A stretch of 64,000 nt of DNA from Pedobacter psychroterrae. Its GTDB lineage: Bacteria; Bacteroidota; Bacteroidia; Sphingobacteriales; Sphingobacteriaceae. The stretch spans positions 62,001 through 126,000 of the forward strand of contig NZ_SJSL01000008.1 of NCBI RefSeq assembly GCF_004331695.1, in the 5' to 3' direction. The stretch's first letter is position 1. The number at the start of each line of letters is the position of its first letter. Below the pieces are notes generated by a model, which saw only the letters and a program-made list of their open reading frames with translations, was not told the DNA's origin and made no database searches. Below, piece after piece: positions 27,662 to 36,513 of the stretch. The position numbers were made by a program, and so were the translations under genes.

Positions 27662-28273
27662 TTAAAGTTTGTATGCGAGTCCGAAGGATATATTGCGCTC
27701 AACATATTTTTGGTGGCTGTTCTCTTTAAAATAGCGAAGAGCGCGGTGGGCAATTTGAGGATTGACGAAAATGCCTATGTTATTCTTAAAAAAGTAGTTT
27801 GCTCCAACACCAACGCTGCCACCTAAGGCAGATTGATTGCGGACACCCGTGTTTTCTACCTCGATATCAATTAAGGCAGCTCCATTAAAGAACAAATATT
27901 TTAAAAAATTAACCCTGAAACCTACTGGTATACTCAATAACTTGAATTGATGAGGTGTGATGACTTTTGGTATCTGGGTTCCATTAGGCGAGGACGTGAA
28001 TTCCAAATCTACGTCCTGAATCAAATAGTGCAAGCCTGTTTCAAGCTGTACACCGTTGAGATCATAAGCGTATTGTATGCCATACTTAGACACAGACTCA
28101 CCTTCATAAGAAGGGGAAACTAATACCTTTGTTAACTGTACAAAATCCCCTTGCCCAAAGCCATAAGAAATTCCAATGGTATGTCTTTTCAGATTTTCCT
28201 GAGCAGTACCAATCAGTGTTGAAAAAAGCAGACAACCTATAATGGAAGCCTTTAATAAGAGCGTTTTATTCAT
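27662..28273 (-). CDS. outer membrane beta-barrel protein
   Basis: A 203-residue secreted protein. A signal peptide (LLKASIIGCLLFSTLIGTA) is followed by alternating amphipathic strands (HTIGISYGFGQGDFVQL, VQLETGLHYLIQ, LLSIPVGFRVNFL, LGGSVGVGANYFFKNNIGIFV) and the protein ends with an aromatic-rich final strand (NISFGLAYKL). This fits an 8-strand porin-like barrel. Function unknown. It is 2 bp before the serine hydrolase gene and 5 bp after the GIN-domain gene, a tight operon. Confidence 0.8.
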   Translation of the reverse strand: MNKTLLLKASIIGCLLFSTLIGTAQENLKRHTIGISYGFGQGDFVQLTKVLVSPSYEGESVSKYGIQYAYDLNGVQLETGLHYLIQDVDLEFTSSPNGTQIPKVITPHQFKLLSIPVGFRVNFLKYLFFNGAALIDIEVENTGVRNQSALGGSVGVGANYFFKNNIGIFVNPQIAHRALRYFKENSHQKYVERNISFGLAYKL

Positions 28274-28278
28274 AATGT

Positions 28279-29010
28279 TTAGAGTTTAGTAATGCCGCCA
28301 GAGCCGATTACTTTTTGCTCAATGCTTGCGTATCCGGTATAATATACATGGCCTGAGCCACTGATAGTTGCTTTAATGGAGTCTTCTACATGAGCCGTCA
28401 CGCTTCCCGAGCCACTGATTCTGGCCGAAAGCAGGTCTATCTTCAGCTCTTTACCGCTCAATTTTCCTGAGCCGCTAACGGTTACATTTGAATCATCCGC
28501 TTTGCCGCTTAAGATCAGATTTCCCGATCCGCTGATTACGCCAGTAAATTTATCTGTATTCAACTGAGCTTTAATGCTCCCTGATCCGCTCAAGGTAGCC
28601 GTAAACTCACGTGCTGTAAGCACTGATGTGGCCGTGATACTACCGTTTCCGCTCATGGCAAGGCTGGTGATGTCTTTGGCTGTTACGTAAGCCGTAATCT
28701 TCTTGTTCTCATATTTTTTTGCCCAGCTCGTCCAGCTGGTTTTGGGGCGGATGATCAGCACCTTACCCTTTACTTCTGTTACCAGTGTCGAAATAGCTTC
28801 CTCATCTCCTTCAAATTTTACACCTTCGTTCATGCCTATTTTTACTACAACCTCAATAGGACCACCGGCTACCACACCTGTAAAATCCTTAACTATTCTT
28901 TCATCTCTCACAGTAGGTGCTGAAGGAGTATTTAAGGGTAAAACAGCAGTCGCATTTGCACTTGCAAAAAATGATAAGGCAAGAAATAAAACAGGTGTTA
29001 TTCTTTTCAT
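28279..29010 (-). CDS. head-GIN domain (DUF2807) protein
   Basis: A 243-residue secreted protein. After the signal peptide comes an adhesin-like head-GIN domain with about seven repeats of the SGSGSI/SGSGHV type (SGNGSITA, SGSGSIKA, SGSGNLIL, SGSGKLSG, SGSGSVTA, SGSGHVYY), expected to form a right-handed beta-helix. Family members are common in Bacteroidota and are thought to sit at the cell surface or in the periplasm; no enzymatic role is known. First gene of the three-gene operon. Confidence 0.88.
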   Translation of the reverse strand: MKRITPVLFLALSFFASANATAVLPLNTPSAPTVRDERIVKDFTGVVAGGPIEVVVKIGMNEGVKFEGDEEAISTLVTEVKGKVLIIRPKTSWTSWAKKYENKKITAYVTAKDITSLAMSGNGSITATSVLTAREFTATLSGSGSIKAQLNTDKFTGVISGSGNLILSGKADDSNVTVSGSGKLSGKELKIDLLSARISGSGSVTAHVEDSIKATISGSGHVYYTGYASIEQKVIGSGGITKL

Positions 29011-29138
29011 AATTTAATGATAATTGATAAAGGTAATAAATGAACTTTAAAAAGCGCTTTTATATAAGACGTTTAATTTTTCTAAAAGTTGCAGCAGACA
29101 CCCGCAATTAAAATAAATAATCTAAGCATTAATAATAG

Positions 29139-29146
29139 TATATTTG
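29139..29146 (+). promoter_or_regulatory. -7 box upstream of the CheB-CheR-PAS kinase gene
   Basis: TATATTTG matches TAnnTTTG exactly and lies 45 bp before the ATG at 29192. No TTG is found at the expected upstream spacing, so this is a half-supported promoter. Confidence 0.4.
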
Positions 29147-29191
29147 ATACAAACCCCTAGTTCATTGCCTTAAAGAGGTTTTCAAAAACCA

Positions 29192-32100
29192 ATGGCCAAA
29201 ATTGATTCTAATCAGTATATCATTGCCATTGGCGCATCTGCTGGTGGGATTGAAGCCATATCTGAATTTTTTGACCATACCCCACTTGATGCAGTTTCTT
29301 ATATTCTAATCCAGCACCTCTCTGCCGACTTTAAAAGCCAGATGGCGCAGATATTTGCCCCTCACAGCAAGTTGCAGATAATTGAGGTAACAGACAATAT
29401 TGAAATCGAACAGAACAAGGTATACCTGATCCCAAGTACCAAATTCATGCAGGTCCAAAACGGCAGGTTGCGTTTAATTGATAAGAAGGGAAAAAAGCCG
29501 CCGCACCTGACCATAGATTACTTTTTCTCCTCTCTTGCAGAATTTTGCGGGAAAGGGGCGGTCGGGGTTGTGTTGTCCGGAACGGGGCAGGATGGATCGA
29601 TAGGCATCCAGGCCATAAAGGATGCCGGCGGAATGGTCATTGTTCAGGATCCGCATACAGCAGCTTTTAATGAAATGCCCCTGTCGGCAATAACTACTGG
29701 TTGTGCCGATGTTCTGCTCAGGCCCCGGGATATGCCGCAGGCAATAGAGGACTATGTAAAACAGGGTATACAAGGGCTATATCCGGAGAATGAAAATGAT
29801 CAGATCAATGAGCCTGAGCTGGAAGGTATCTTTAATTTAATAAAAACACATTCACCTTTTGATTTTACAGATTATAAGCGGCCAACTATTTTGCGCAGGA
29901 TCACCAGAAGAATGACCCAGCATAATTTTTATGAGGCTGAAAAGTACTATACGTTCCTAAAAGATAATCCGAAGGAAGTATCCTTGCTTGCCAATGATTT
30001 TTTAATTAGCGTTACTTCTTTTTTCAGAGATGCTGAAGCGTTTAAGATCATTGAAAAAAAGATCATTCCTGCTATTGTAGCGAAAACACATAACGATGAA
30101 ATCATCAAGGTATGGGTGCCGGGCTGTGCCACTGGTGAAGAAGCTTTTACCATAGCGATTCTGATAAAGGAATACCTGGACGAAATCCTGCAGGACAGAC
30201 AAGTTAAAATATATGCGACAGACATCAATAAGTCTGCATTAGCAGTTGCGTCAAAAGGAATATATCCTGAAAGCATTGCTCAAAAGATCACAAAAAAAAG
30301 ACTGGGGCGTTTTTTTACGAAGCTGGGGCCCTTGTTCAAAGTCAACCATGAGATCAGGGAAATGATCGTATTTGCAGAGCATGATCTGGTGAGAAATGTT
30401 CCTTATTGCAACATTGACCTGATCTGCTGCCGCAACCTGCTAATCTATATGAATATTGATCTGCAAAAAAAGGCATTTTCCATGATGCACTTTGGATTAA
30501 AAAAAGAAGGTTATCTTTTCCTTGGACCGAGTGAGAATACTTCGACTTTAAAAAGTGACTTCAAAGAGGTAAGTACCAAATGGAACATCTACGAAAATAT
30601 TTCAGTAGGTAGGTCCGTAAACTTGAATACATTTTCATCACCATTTATGCGAAAAGTAAACACCACGATTGAAGCAATTAACAGGACAGCAAATCCTGCA
30701 TCCAAAGTGACCCAAAGCGATGAACTTAACTGGGCCATTCTGGAAGAATCAGGATTTAATGGCATTTGTACGAATGAAAGTTTAATGGTGCTGCGTTCTT
30801 TTGGGGATACCACCCCATACCTTAAAAATGAAAATTTCAATTTTGACCTCAACGATTTAATCCCCGACAATATTTCTATTCCTTTTCGTGGGGCAGCACA
30901 TAAAGCACTCAAATTAAATCAAAGGATAACGCTTAAAGGCCTGAAGTTTGAGAGCCCGTCGCCTACTGATACACGCCTGGTAAATGTGGTGTTTAAGCCG
31001 TTCTTCATGCCAAAATCAAGCCTGAAGTATCTACTCATCCTTTTTACAGAAAGTAAGGCAAAGTCCGATAGCGCAAGCATCATTAAAGAAGCAGGTTTTA
31101 ACCAACTTGCGAAAGAGCATTTGGAAAATCTTGAACAGGAGCTAAAGGCATTAAAGATGAGCCTGGAAACTGCCAATGAGCGCCAGGAGTTTTCTGAGGA
31201 AAATATGCAGTCTTTTAATGAGGAACAGCAATCTGCCAATGAGGAAATGCAATCTGCCAATGAAGAGCTTCAATCGGTAAATGAGGAGCTTCATACCATC
31301 AACAAGGAATACCAGGCTACCAATGCACAGTTGACCGAATTGAATGATGACCTGAACAATTATTTTAGAAGTAATGTAAACGGACAGCTGTTTGTAGACC
31401 ACGACCTGCTGCTGAAAAAATATTCACCCAGTGCGGTAAAGCACATCAATATCCGTGAAAGTGATATTGGCCGTCCCCTAAGCAATATTACCACCAATAT
31501 CAAATTTGAAACACTGATTGATGACATTAAACAGGTAATGCTGGACGAGCAGACCATCACCAGGGAAGCTGAAGCATCGAACGGTAAAATATATCAGGTG
31601 ATGACTGTGCCATATATCAGGAAAAACACAGATAAGCCGGATGGGGCAGTGATCAGTTTTTATGACATAACCGAATTAAAGGAAATATCGCAGGAACTGG
31701 ACAGTACCAATAAAAAATTAAACAGGATCAATAATGATATAACGGTTGTAAATACCCAGCTGCAGGATCGGAATGAGCAACTTAACAATTCTAAAAAATA
31801 CATAGAAGAAATATTCAATACCATACATGATCCTTTAGTCATATTGGATAAAGAACTGAAGGTAATCCGTGCTACTGATGGTTTTTATCAGACTTTTAAA
31901 GTGAGTGAAGAAGAAACTGAAGGCAACTTTTTGTACAATCTGGGCAACAGGCAATGGGATATTCCTGTGCTGAGACACCAGCTTGAATACATTTTGCCCG
32001 AACAGGGCTTTTTCAAGACATTTGAGGTCAATCATGTATTCAATACCATAGGGCATAAGATCATGTTGCTGACAGCCAGGCAATTTGATACTTATACTGA

Positions 32101-33253
32101 TGAAACTTTGACCCTGCTGGCTATACATGATCTGACAGATAAACGAAAAGTAGAAGAAGGCCTGGCGGAGGTAGAACGCTTATTGGCAGAAAGCAAGGAA
32201 CGGTTGCATTTTGCAATTGAGTCGGCCGGAATAGGATCATGGGATTTTAATGTGTTTACCAAAGAGCTTATTTGGGATAACCGGTGTAAAGAATTGTATG
32301 GACTTAAGCCTGAGGATGAGGTCAATTATGCAGTTTTCTTAAATCAAATACATCCTGAAGACCGCCTGAAAACGGAAGATGCGGTAAAAAATGCTTTAAA
32401 AGGAGTGAATAAGGGAGAGTTTAATGTGGAATATCGTTCAGTAGGGCTTTATGACCAGAAGTTGCGCTGGATAAAGTCCAAAGGCAAGGCGTATTTTAAT
32501 GAAGGAAAAAGTGCCACCCGGTTTATTGGAACGGTGCTTGATATTTCTATAGAGAAATCACTGGAGCAAAGTACCAAGGAGTTGCTCCTTAAAAAGGATG
32601 AATTTATCAGCATTGCCAGTCATGAGTTGAAAACACCGATCACCAGTCTGAAATTATCCCTTCAGTTGCTGAGCAAGATGAAAGATGACCCTACCAAGGC
32701 AATATTTCCAAGGCTGATTGATCAGTCGAACAGAAGTATGGAAAAGATCACCACTCTGATTGACGATCTGCTGAACGTTACGAGGATGAGTGAAGGACAG
32801 CTGATGTTAAACAAATCTCCCTTTAATGTTTCGGATATGCTAGGCCAATGCTGCTCACACATTAGGGAACAGGGCAAGCATGAACTGATTGTGCAGGGTG
32901 ATACAGCTTTGATTATCGATGCAGATGAAAACAGGATTGAGCAGGTGGTGATTAATTTTGTAAATAATGCGGCTAAATATGCCCCTGAATCTAAAAGTAT
33001 TTATCTAATCGTTGAGCAGGTGGGTGAAATGGCTAAAATATCGGTTAAGGATACTGGTGTTGGTATTCCTCCGGATCAGGTGGCCCACTTGTTTGACAGG
33101 TATTTTCGTGCAGATTATACCGGCAAGCAATATTCTGGACTTGGGCTGGGGCTTTATATTTCTTCAGAAATTATCAAACGTCACAGTGGTGAAATTGGTG
33201 TCGATAGTGAATTAGGAAAAGGGTCTGTATTTTGGTTTAAAGTTCCGATTTAA
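29192..33253 (+). CDS. CheB-CheR-PAS-histidine kinase fusion
   Basis: A 1353-residue cytoplasmic signalling protein. Order: CheB methylesterase (triad S16 in GASAGG, H42 in QHLSADF, D134 in GTGQDGS), CheR methyltransferase (about 210-470; VPGCATGEEAF for SAM binding and CRNLLIYM), a long Glu-rich coiled coil (about 645-730, repeated SANEEMQ/SANEELQ units), at least three PAS-like regions (about 730-850, 885-1000, 1010-1120), a HisKA domain with H1144 in SHELKTP, and an HATPase domain ending the protein. There is no receiver domain. Such fusions are found in many bacteria without a classical chemotaxis array; substrates of the CheB/CheR halves are unknown. It probably phosphorylates a distant regulator, with the one at 56138-56500 being a possible but unproven partner. 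Confidence 0.93.
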   Translation: MAKIDSNQYIIAIGASAGGIEAISEFFDHTPLDAVSYILIQHLSADFKSQMAQIFAPHSKLQIIEVTDNIEIEQNKVYLIPSTKFMQVQNGRLRLIDKKGKKPPHLTIDYFFSSLAEFCGKGAVGVVLSGTGQDGSIGIQAIKDAGGMVIVQDPHTAAFNEMPLSAITTGCADVLLRPRDMPQAIEDYVKQGIQGLYPENENDQINEPELEGIFNLIKTHSPFDFTDYKRPTILRRITRRMTQHNFYEAEKYYTFLKDNPKEVSLLANDFLISVTSFFRDAEAFKIIEKKIIPAIVAKTHNDEIIKVWVPGCATGEEAFTIAILIKEYLDEILQDRQVKIYATDINKSALAVASKGIYPESIAQKITKKRLGRFFTKLGPLFKVNHEIREMIVFAEHDLVRNVPYCNIDLICCRNLLIYMNIDLQKKAFSMMHFGLKKEGYLFLGPSENTSTLKSDFKEVSTKWNIYENISVGRSVNLNTFSSPFMRKVNTTIEAINRTANPASKVTQSDELNWAILEESGFNGICTNESLMVLRSFGDTTPYLKNENFNFDLNDLIPDNISIPFRGAAHKALKLNQRITLKGLKFESPSPTDTRLVNVVFKPFFMPKSSLKYLLILFTESKAKSDSASIIKEAGFNQLAKEHLENLEQELKALKMSLETANERQEFSEENMQSFNEEQQSANEEMQSANEELQSVNEELHTINKEYQATNAQLTELNDDLNNYFRSNVNGQLFVDHDLLLKKYSPSAVKHINIRESDIGRPLSNITTNIKFETLIDDIKQVMLDEQTITREAEASNGKIYQVMTVPYIRKNTDKPDGAVISFYDITELKEISQELDSTNKKLNRINNDITVVNTQLQDRNEQLNNSKKYIEEIFNTIHDPLVILDKELKVIRATDGFYQTFKVSEEETEGNFLYNLGNRQWDIPVLRHQLEYILPEQGFFKTFEVNHVFNTIGHKIMLLTARQFDTYTDETLTLLAIHDLTDKRKVEEGLAEVERLLAESKERLHFAIESAGIGSWDFNVFTKELIWDNRCKELYGLKPEDEVNYAVFLNQIHPEDRLKTEDAVKNALKGVNKGEFNVEYRSVGLYDQKLRWIKSKGKAYFNEGKSATRFIGTVLDISIEKSLEQSTKELLLKKDEFISIASHELKTPITSLKLSLQLLSKMKDDPTKAIFPRLIDQSNRSMEKITTLIDDLLNVTRMSEGQLMLNKSPFNVSDMLGQCCSHIREQGKHELIVQGDTALIIDADENRIEQVVINFVNNAAKYAPESKSIYLIVEQVGEMAKISVKDTGVGIPPDQVAHLFDRYFRADYTGKQYSGLGLGLYISSEIIKRHSGEIGVDSELGKGSVFWFKVPI

Positions 33254-33567
33254 GAAACAAGCTCAATTCATGGAATTTTATTGGTACAATGGTTGCTTTT
33301 TCGTATATTGACAACAACGCTCGGGTAAGGATACAATAAGTATGAAAACCAGTTGCCGTGCAGGCATCGTCTCACCTCATGCACACCTTGGTCACACTTT
33401 GTTCACAAAAAGGTACCTCTTTGTGGCTTTGGTGTGAAGGAGGTGTGAAGAAAGTGTGAAGAAACCCTTATTCTGTGAAGAACTTGCCTGCCGACAAAGC
33501 TTAACTGTTACGTACTTTTTTTTATATGTTTTGTTTGATTACTTAGGTTATTGTGTGAAACAGCTAC
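33254..33567. other. gap left of the island with a phased motif array
   Basis: A 314-bp stretch between the kinase gene and the left attachment site. No gene is supported. Its main content is the dyad-symmetric array at 33371-33458, listed separately, with one extra CTGTGAAG at 33473-33480. The rest is A/T-rich and shows nothing I can name. Confidence 0.6.
33371..33458. repeat. dyad-symmetric array of eight 11-bp-phased CACAC/GTGTG motifs
   Basis: Four CAC-type motifs start at 33371, 33382, 33393 and 33404 (ctcac, cacac, cacac, cacaa). Four inverted partners start at 33421, 33432, 33443 and 33454 (ttgtg, gtgtg, gtgtg, gtgtg). All steps are exactly 11 bp. The centre of symmetry is the palindrome aggtacct at 33411-33418, itself inside a near-perfect 22-bp palindrome (33404-33425). 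Eleven-bp spacing places every site on one DNA face, as for a cooperatively bound protein. The motif resembles the phased arm sites at the island ends, so an origin as recombinase arm sites is possible. Confidence 0.65.
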
Positions 33568-33657
33568 ATAGAAATAAAAAAGCCTTTCAGGTTACTGAAA
33601 GGCTCTTAGTTATCGTGGAGAATAGCGGAGTCGAACCGCTGACCTGTTGCCTGCCAG
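33568..33657. repeat. left attachment repeat (tRNA-Ala 3' fragment plus terminator)
   Basis: A 90-bp direct repeat of 46139-46228 with only two differences (33575 and 33646). It contains the tRNA-Ala 3' half from the anticodon loop onward (33616-33657) and its intrinsic terminator (33576-33604). This is the displaced original end of the tRNA gene. The change at 33646 would break an anticodon-stem pair, which fits decay of a fragment no longer used. Confidence 0.92.
33576..33604 (-). terminator. copy of the tRNA-Ala terminator at the left end
   Basis: A perfect 10-bp stem (33581-33590 with 33595-33604) with a 4-nt loop, followed on the minus strand by T residues. Identical to the working copy at 46147-46175. 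Confidence 0.85.
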
Positions 33658-33715
33658 AAAAGATAAATATCCAACTCACAGATGTTTCAAGCCTCAATTT
33701 CATGTCTTTAAACTC

Positions 33716-33737
33716 GATGTGCACAAAATTCACACAG
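33716..33737. other. arm-type motifs at the left end of the island
   Basis: Read on the minus strand, a tgtgtgaa unit and a ttgtgcaca unit (tgtgcacaa at 33718-33726 on the plus strand) lie 11 bp apart. The same ttgtgcaca unit is repeated in phase next to the integrase at 46076-46108. They are likely integrase arm-binding sites; this is inference from position and repetition. Confidence 0.5.
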
Positions 33738-33794
33738 CATTTGACCTTGTTTATAATATTTGTTAATTGTTGCAATTTAATATTTCAAGTGGAC

Positions 33795-34253
33795 TTATAT
33801 CAATCCACTATCAGAAAAACTGTAGTAACCATCGCTACTTATAATTAAATGATCGAGTACGGCGATATCTAATATCTTCCCACCGTCAACCAATCTTTTT
33901 GTAAGCTCAATATCTTGCTGACTAGGTTGTACCTCACCACTCGGATGGTTGTGTGCTAACACAATCCCTGATGCACAGGCAGTCAACGCTGCTGCAAATA
34001 TCACCTTTGAATCCACTACCACTCCGGCAAATCCACCCATTGAAAGATTAATTATCCCTAATGTTCTATTCCTCCTGTTTAGCAGGATGATTTTAAACTC
34101 TTCTAAGAACTCTAATCTCCCAACCTCCCAGTAATTCATCAATAATTGATAAGTGTCCTTAGAGGTAGTAATTTTAGGTCTTTCGGTTACCTTGTAATTT
34201 GGCTTGTAGGTCAATTCGATCTCAGCCACTTTGAATGTTTGATTTTGTTTCAT
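33795..34253 (-). CDS. RadC-like JAB-domain protein
   Basis: A 152-residue protein with the JAMM metal motif HNHPSG at residues 101-106 and the partner D114 (SQQD), plus the conserved LNRRNRTLGIINLSMGG before it. It lacks the N-terminal helix-hairpin-helix region of chromosomal RadC (about 225 residues) and is the short form that is frequent in Bacteroidota mobile elements. The fold belongs to the JAB deubiquitinase-like metalloproteases; the role of RadC proteins is unresolved despite the old DNA-repair label. It is the leftmost gene of the island, 137 bp inside the left repeat. Confidence 0.9.
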   Translation of the reverse strand: MKQNQTFKVAEIELTYKPNYKVTERPKITTSKDTYQLLMNYWEVGRLEFLEEFKIILLNRRNRTLGIINLSMGGFAGVVVDSKVIFAAALTACASGIVLAHNHPSGEVQPSQQDIELTKRLVDGGKILDIAVLDHLIISSDGYYSFSDSGLI

Positions 34254-34724
34254 AGTGATTAATTAATTATAAAACCCAACCAAGCTTTCAACTCAATCTA
34301 TGTGCAAGAAGCAACGGAATAAATAGGTGGTGTACCGGATCGTGGGTTTATGCCGGAATTTCTTGTCACTTGTTGAGGTGATGAAGCTTAACTTTGTGTA
34401 TAATTAATTAAATAAGATGATTTTCCTTTTATCCGGCATATTTGATTAGCTTTAGGTATGACGAAGCTGCCTAGAGAACCCCGTATGAAAAAGCAAGATT
34501 TAAATCACTAGATGAACATCTTAATGGAAATGGAAGTTTTATCGATGTCGCTATCCAATCGAAATACCTATTATATTTATGCTTGTAATATTAGGAATCG
34601 TGATGTTTAAATAGGTAACCAGCTTGGTTTAAACTTACCCACGTTGTGAAGCACCGCACAAATGGTTGGTGTATTAATAGTGGGTTGTCACAACAGCTTT
34701 AAGAAAACGGGTTTGAAATGACTG
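34254..34724. other. 471-bp gap with a possible decayed small gene
   Basis: No intact gene of useful length. On the plus strand, one frame near 34470-34550 encodes a helical stretch (KARFKSLDEHLNGNGSFIDV), and a different frame at 34555-34614 encodes a strongly hydrophobic segment (IPIIFMLVILGIVMFK) before a stop. The pair looks like a small membrane protein gene broken by frameshift, but no start codon joins them and I cannot name a relative. Confidence 0.3.
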
Positions 34725-35096
34725 CTACTTTAACAAGCCTTTGAGATCCTTATCTATGCTATCCTTGTCTTTTGCTGCCAACTTGGGGATAATATCAGTT
34801 CCTAAACTATCAGTTATCTTATAAGAATCAATGCTGTATAAATTAGGTTCCATCATTCCGATAGCCTTTCTTTCACTGTGTATTAGAATCATTCCAGATT
34901 CATATGCTTTTAAGTCACTAGTTGCAAGTATCGTATCTATTTTCCGTTCGAATGCATTGGGAGAATATCTTAAGTCGTTCTTAATTGTTATTTCAACGTT
35001 ATAAATAGGTATTGTTTTTACGTGGGGATTCTTACAGGAGGTCAATAGTATCATTATAGCCAAGATACCGTTGTTTGCTTTAATGTCCATTGACAT
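34725..35096 (-). CDS. hypothetical lipoprotein downstream of the TIR gene
   Basis: A 123-residue protein with a short hydrophobic N-terminus and lipobox ILLTSC (residues 16-21), so probably an envelope lipoprotein. ATGs at 35096 and 35090 are both possible starts. The mature part is charged with no motif I recognise. It begins 12 bp after the TIR-like gene on the same strand, so the two are likely co-transcribed. Whether it takes part in the same system is unknown. Confidence 0.6.
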   Translation of the reverse strand: MSMDIKANNGILAIMILLTSCKNPHVKTIPIYNVEITIKNDLRYSPNAFERKIDTILATSDLKAYESGMILIHSERKAIGMMEPNLYSIDSYKITDSLGTDIIPKLAAKDKDSIDKDLKGLLK

Positions 35097-35108
35097 GATA
35101 TATTTAAA

Positions 35109-35948
35109 TTATAGTTTGTTCATATCGACGTTGTAACCAGAACTGCGAAGTTCCCTTGCCACTTTGGTGTGCCAAGCTTCATCATCATCCATTTTCACGT
35201 ATACAACTCCAGAAATGTCATTAGGAGTTTCTATATCGCCTTTAACTATAGCACAGACATTTTCCCTACCAATCTTACCAATCAGAAAGCCATGTTCAAA
35301 TACCACATTCTGTCTAGCTCGCGACTTAAGTTCATCTTTAGTTTTTCCACCTACATCGCACGCAGTATAAAGAACTATTGCAAAGCCTACGTTTGAATAA
35401 TCTTCTATTTTCTCAATTACCGTTCTACTGGAACTTGCTTGTTCATGTAATATGATTGGTTTGAATCCTAAGCGCTCAATAAAACGTGCGGTGCTGATCT
35501 TAGCTAATCCATCATGGCCATGTACTATAAAGACATCGGTCTTGTTAACTTCAGATTTCGTTGATGGTACCTGGTTAACACTCGGCAAGATAGTTGACTT
35601 TAACAAATCAGCTTTGTTAAGTAGTTTGCGGAGATACGCTAATTTATGTCCTAATGTTTCAATTCTTTCATCAATTGATCCAGACGGATGACTGCTTAAT
35701 ACTCCAATCATTGTGAAGCCAGCATGATCGTAAGCATGACGATATTCGTTATTTGGTTTGTTGAAAGCATGCTTCAAATATTCGTCATTGTAATCCGTCC
35801 ATTCTATAAATCTTTCTTCAAGCTCATTCCTATCCCCATTTAATAAGAGATTTCCTTCCTTTATTCGGTCTTCTAGCTCTTGCTTAAATATGACTTTATC
35901 TTTGATCAATTCTGTTACAGTAGGTTCTATATTTGAGCTTTTCGCCAT
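35109..35948 (-). CDS. TIR-like (CAP12-type) nucleotide-binding protein, candidate defence effector
   Basis: A 279-residue soluble protein. Residues 137-278 match the TIR-like domain annotated as predicted nucleotide-binding (Pfam PF10137): TDVFIVHGHDGLAK, a BB-loop-like LGFKPIILHEQAS, and SRARQNVVFEHGFLIGKIGRE with E218 at the place of the NADase glutamate. Relatives act as the NAD-degrading effector of some CBASS and related anti-phage systems. The N-terminal 130 residues are helical and unrecognised, and no cyclase, Argonaute or ThsA-like partner is nearby. A promoter-like pair lies upstream. Function as an abortive-infection effector is inference. Confidence 0.8.
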   Translation of the reverse strand: MAKSSNIEPTVTELIKDKVIFKQELEDRIKEGNLLLNGDRNELEERFIEWTDYNDEYLKHAFNKPNNEYRHAYDHAGFTMIGVLSSHPSGSIDERIETLGHKLAYLRKLLNKADLLKSTILPSVNQVPSTKSEVNKTDVFIVHGHDGLAKISTARFIERLGFKPIILHEQASSSRTVIEKIEDYSNVGFAIVLYTACDVGGKTKDELKSRARQNVVFEHGFLIGKIGRENVCAIVKGDIETPNDISGVVYVKMDDDEAWHTKVARELRSSGYNVDMNKL

Positions 35949-35970
35949 ATGCCTGGTTATAATGTTTCTG

Positions 35971-36000
35971 TAAAGGTAATCTTTAATGCAGCTCTCGCAA
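35971..36000 (-). promoter_or_regulatory. promoter candidate for the TIR-like gene
   Basis: On the minus strand, TTG (35998-36000) is followed after 19 nt by TACCTTTA (35971-35978), one base off TAnnTTTG. The predicted start is about 17 nt before the ATG at 35948. Confidence 0.5.
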
Positions 36001-36198
36001 CTTTATCTACATCCTAACATGATAGATATTGGAGTTATCAAGAATATTTGTATATGAGTAGTAATGAATAAATTTGCTGCCGAGTAACAGACTGAATTTC
36101 TAACCAAGATATACAGTGGTTCATAAGGTTATGTACTAACCCCCTAAACAGCTGGACTAAATTTTAAAAACAATTTAGAACCATTAAATTAGGGAATT

Positions 36199-36513
36199 AT
36201 GAAAAAGCAAAGACGTGTTTTCAGTCCTGAGGATCGACTGGCGATTATTCAGGAGGGTCAACGAGAAGGAACCACAGTTACGTGCCGCAAGTATAATTTG
36301 GCTCCTTCCTTGTATGGCAAATGGAAGAACAAGTATCTTTCGGGTGGAGTAGAAGGCCTAAAGCCATCGTATCATCGTATAGACCCAGAGCTGCGTGCCC
36401 TGGAAGAAGAAAATGAACGTTTAAAACGGATCATAGCAAAGCAGGCACTTGAAATAGAGGTCAAATCAGAGCTTTTAAAAAAAAGTCCTATCCAACCCAG
36501 GATAAAAAGATGA
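36199..36513 (+). CDS. IS3-family transposase OrfA
   Basis: A 104-residue DNA-binding subunit: a helix-turn-helix (residues about 8-60, RRVFSPEDRLAIIQEGQREG to YGKWKNKYL) and a leucine-zipper-like coiled coil (about 70-100). The run of eight A residues plus G at 36477-36485 is a classic slippery site. A -1 shift there stays open into the OrfB frame and would make the OrfAB transposase. OrfA stops in a 4-nt overlap (ATGA) with OrfB. Confidence 0.93.
   Translation: MKKQRRVFSPEDRLAIIQEGQREGTTVTCRKYNLAPSLYGKWKNKYLSGGVEGLKPSYHRIDPELRALEEENERLKRIIAKQALEIEVKSELLKKSPIQPRIKR

Noticed and set aside
31140..31360. Short near-repeats that look like tandem DNA repeats
   Set aside because: They are in-frame codons of the Glu-rich coiled coil in the CheB-CheR-PAS kinase, not a repeat array or CRISPR.
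33456..33848. 130-codon open frame on the plus strand
   Set aside because: It runs through the tRNA 3' fragment and terminator of the left attachment repeat and into the tail of the JAB gene; the translation resembles no protein.
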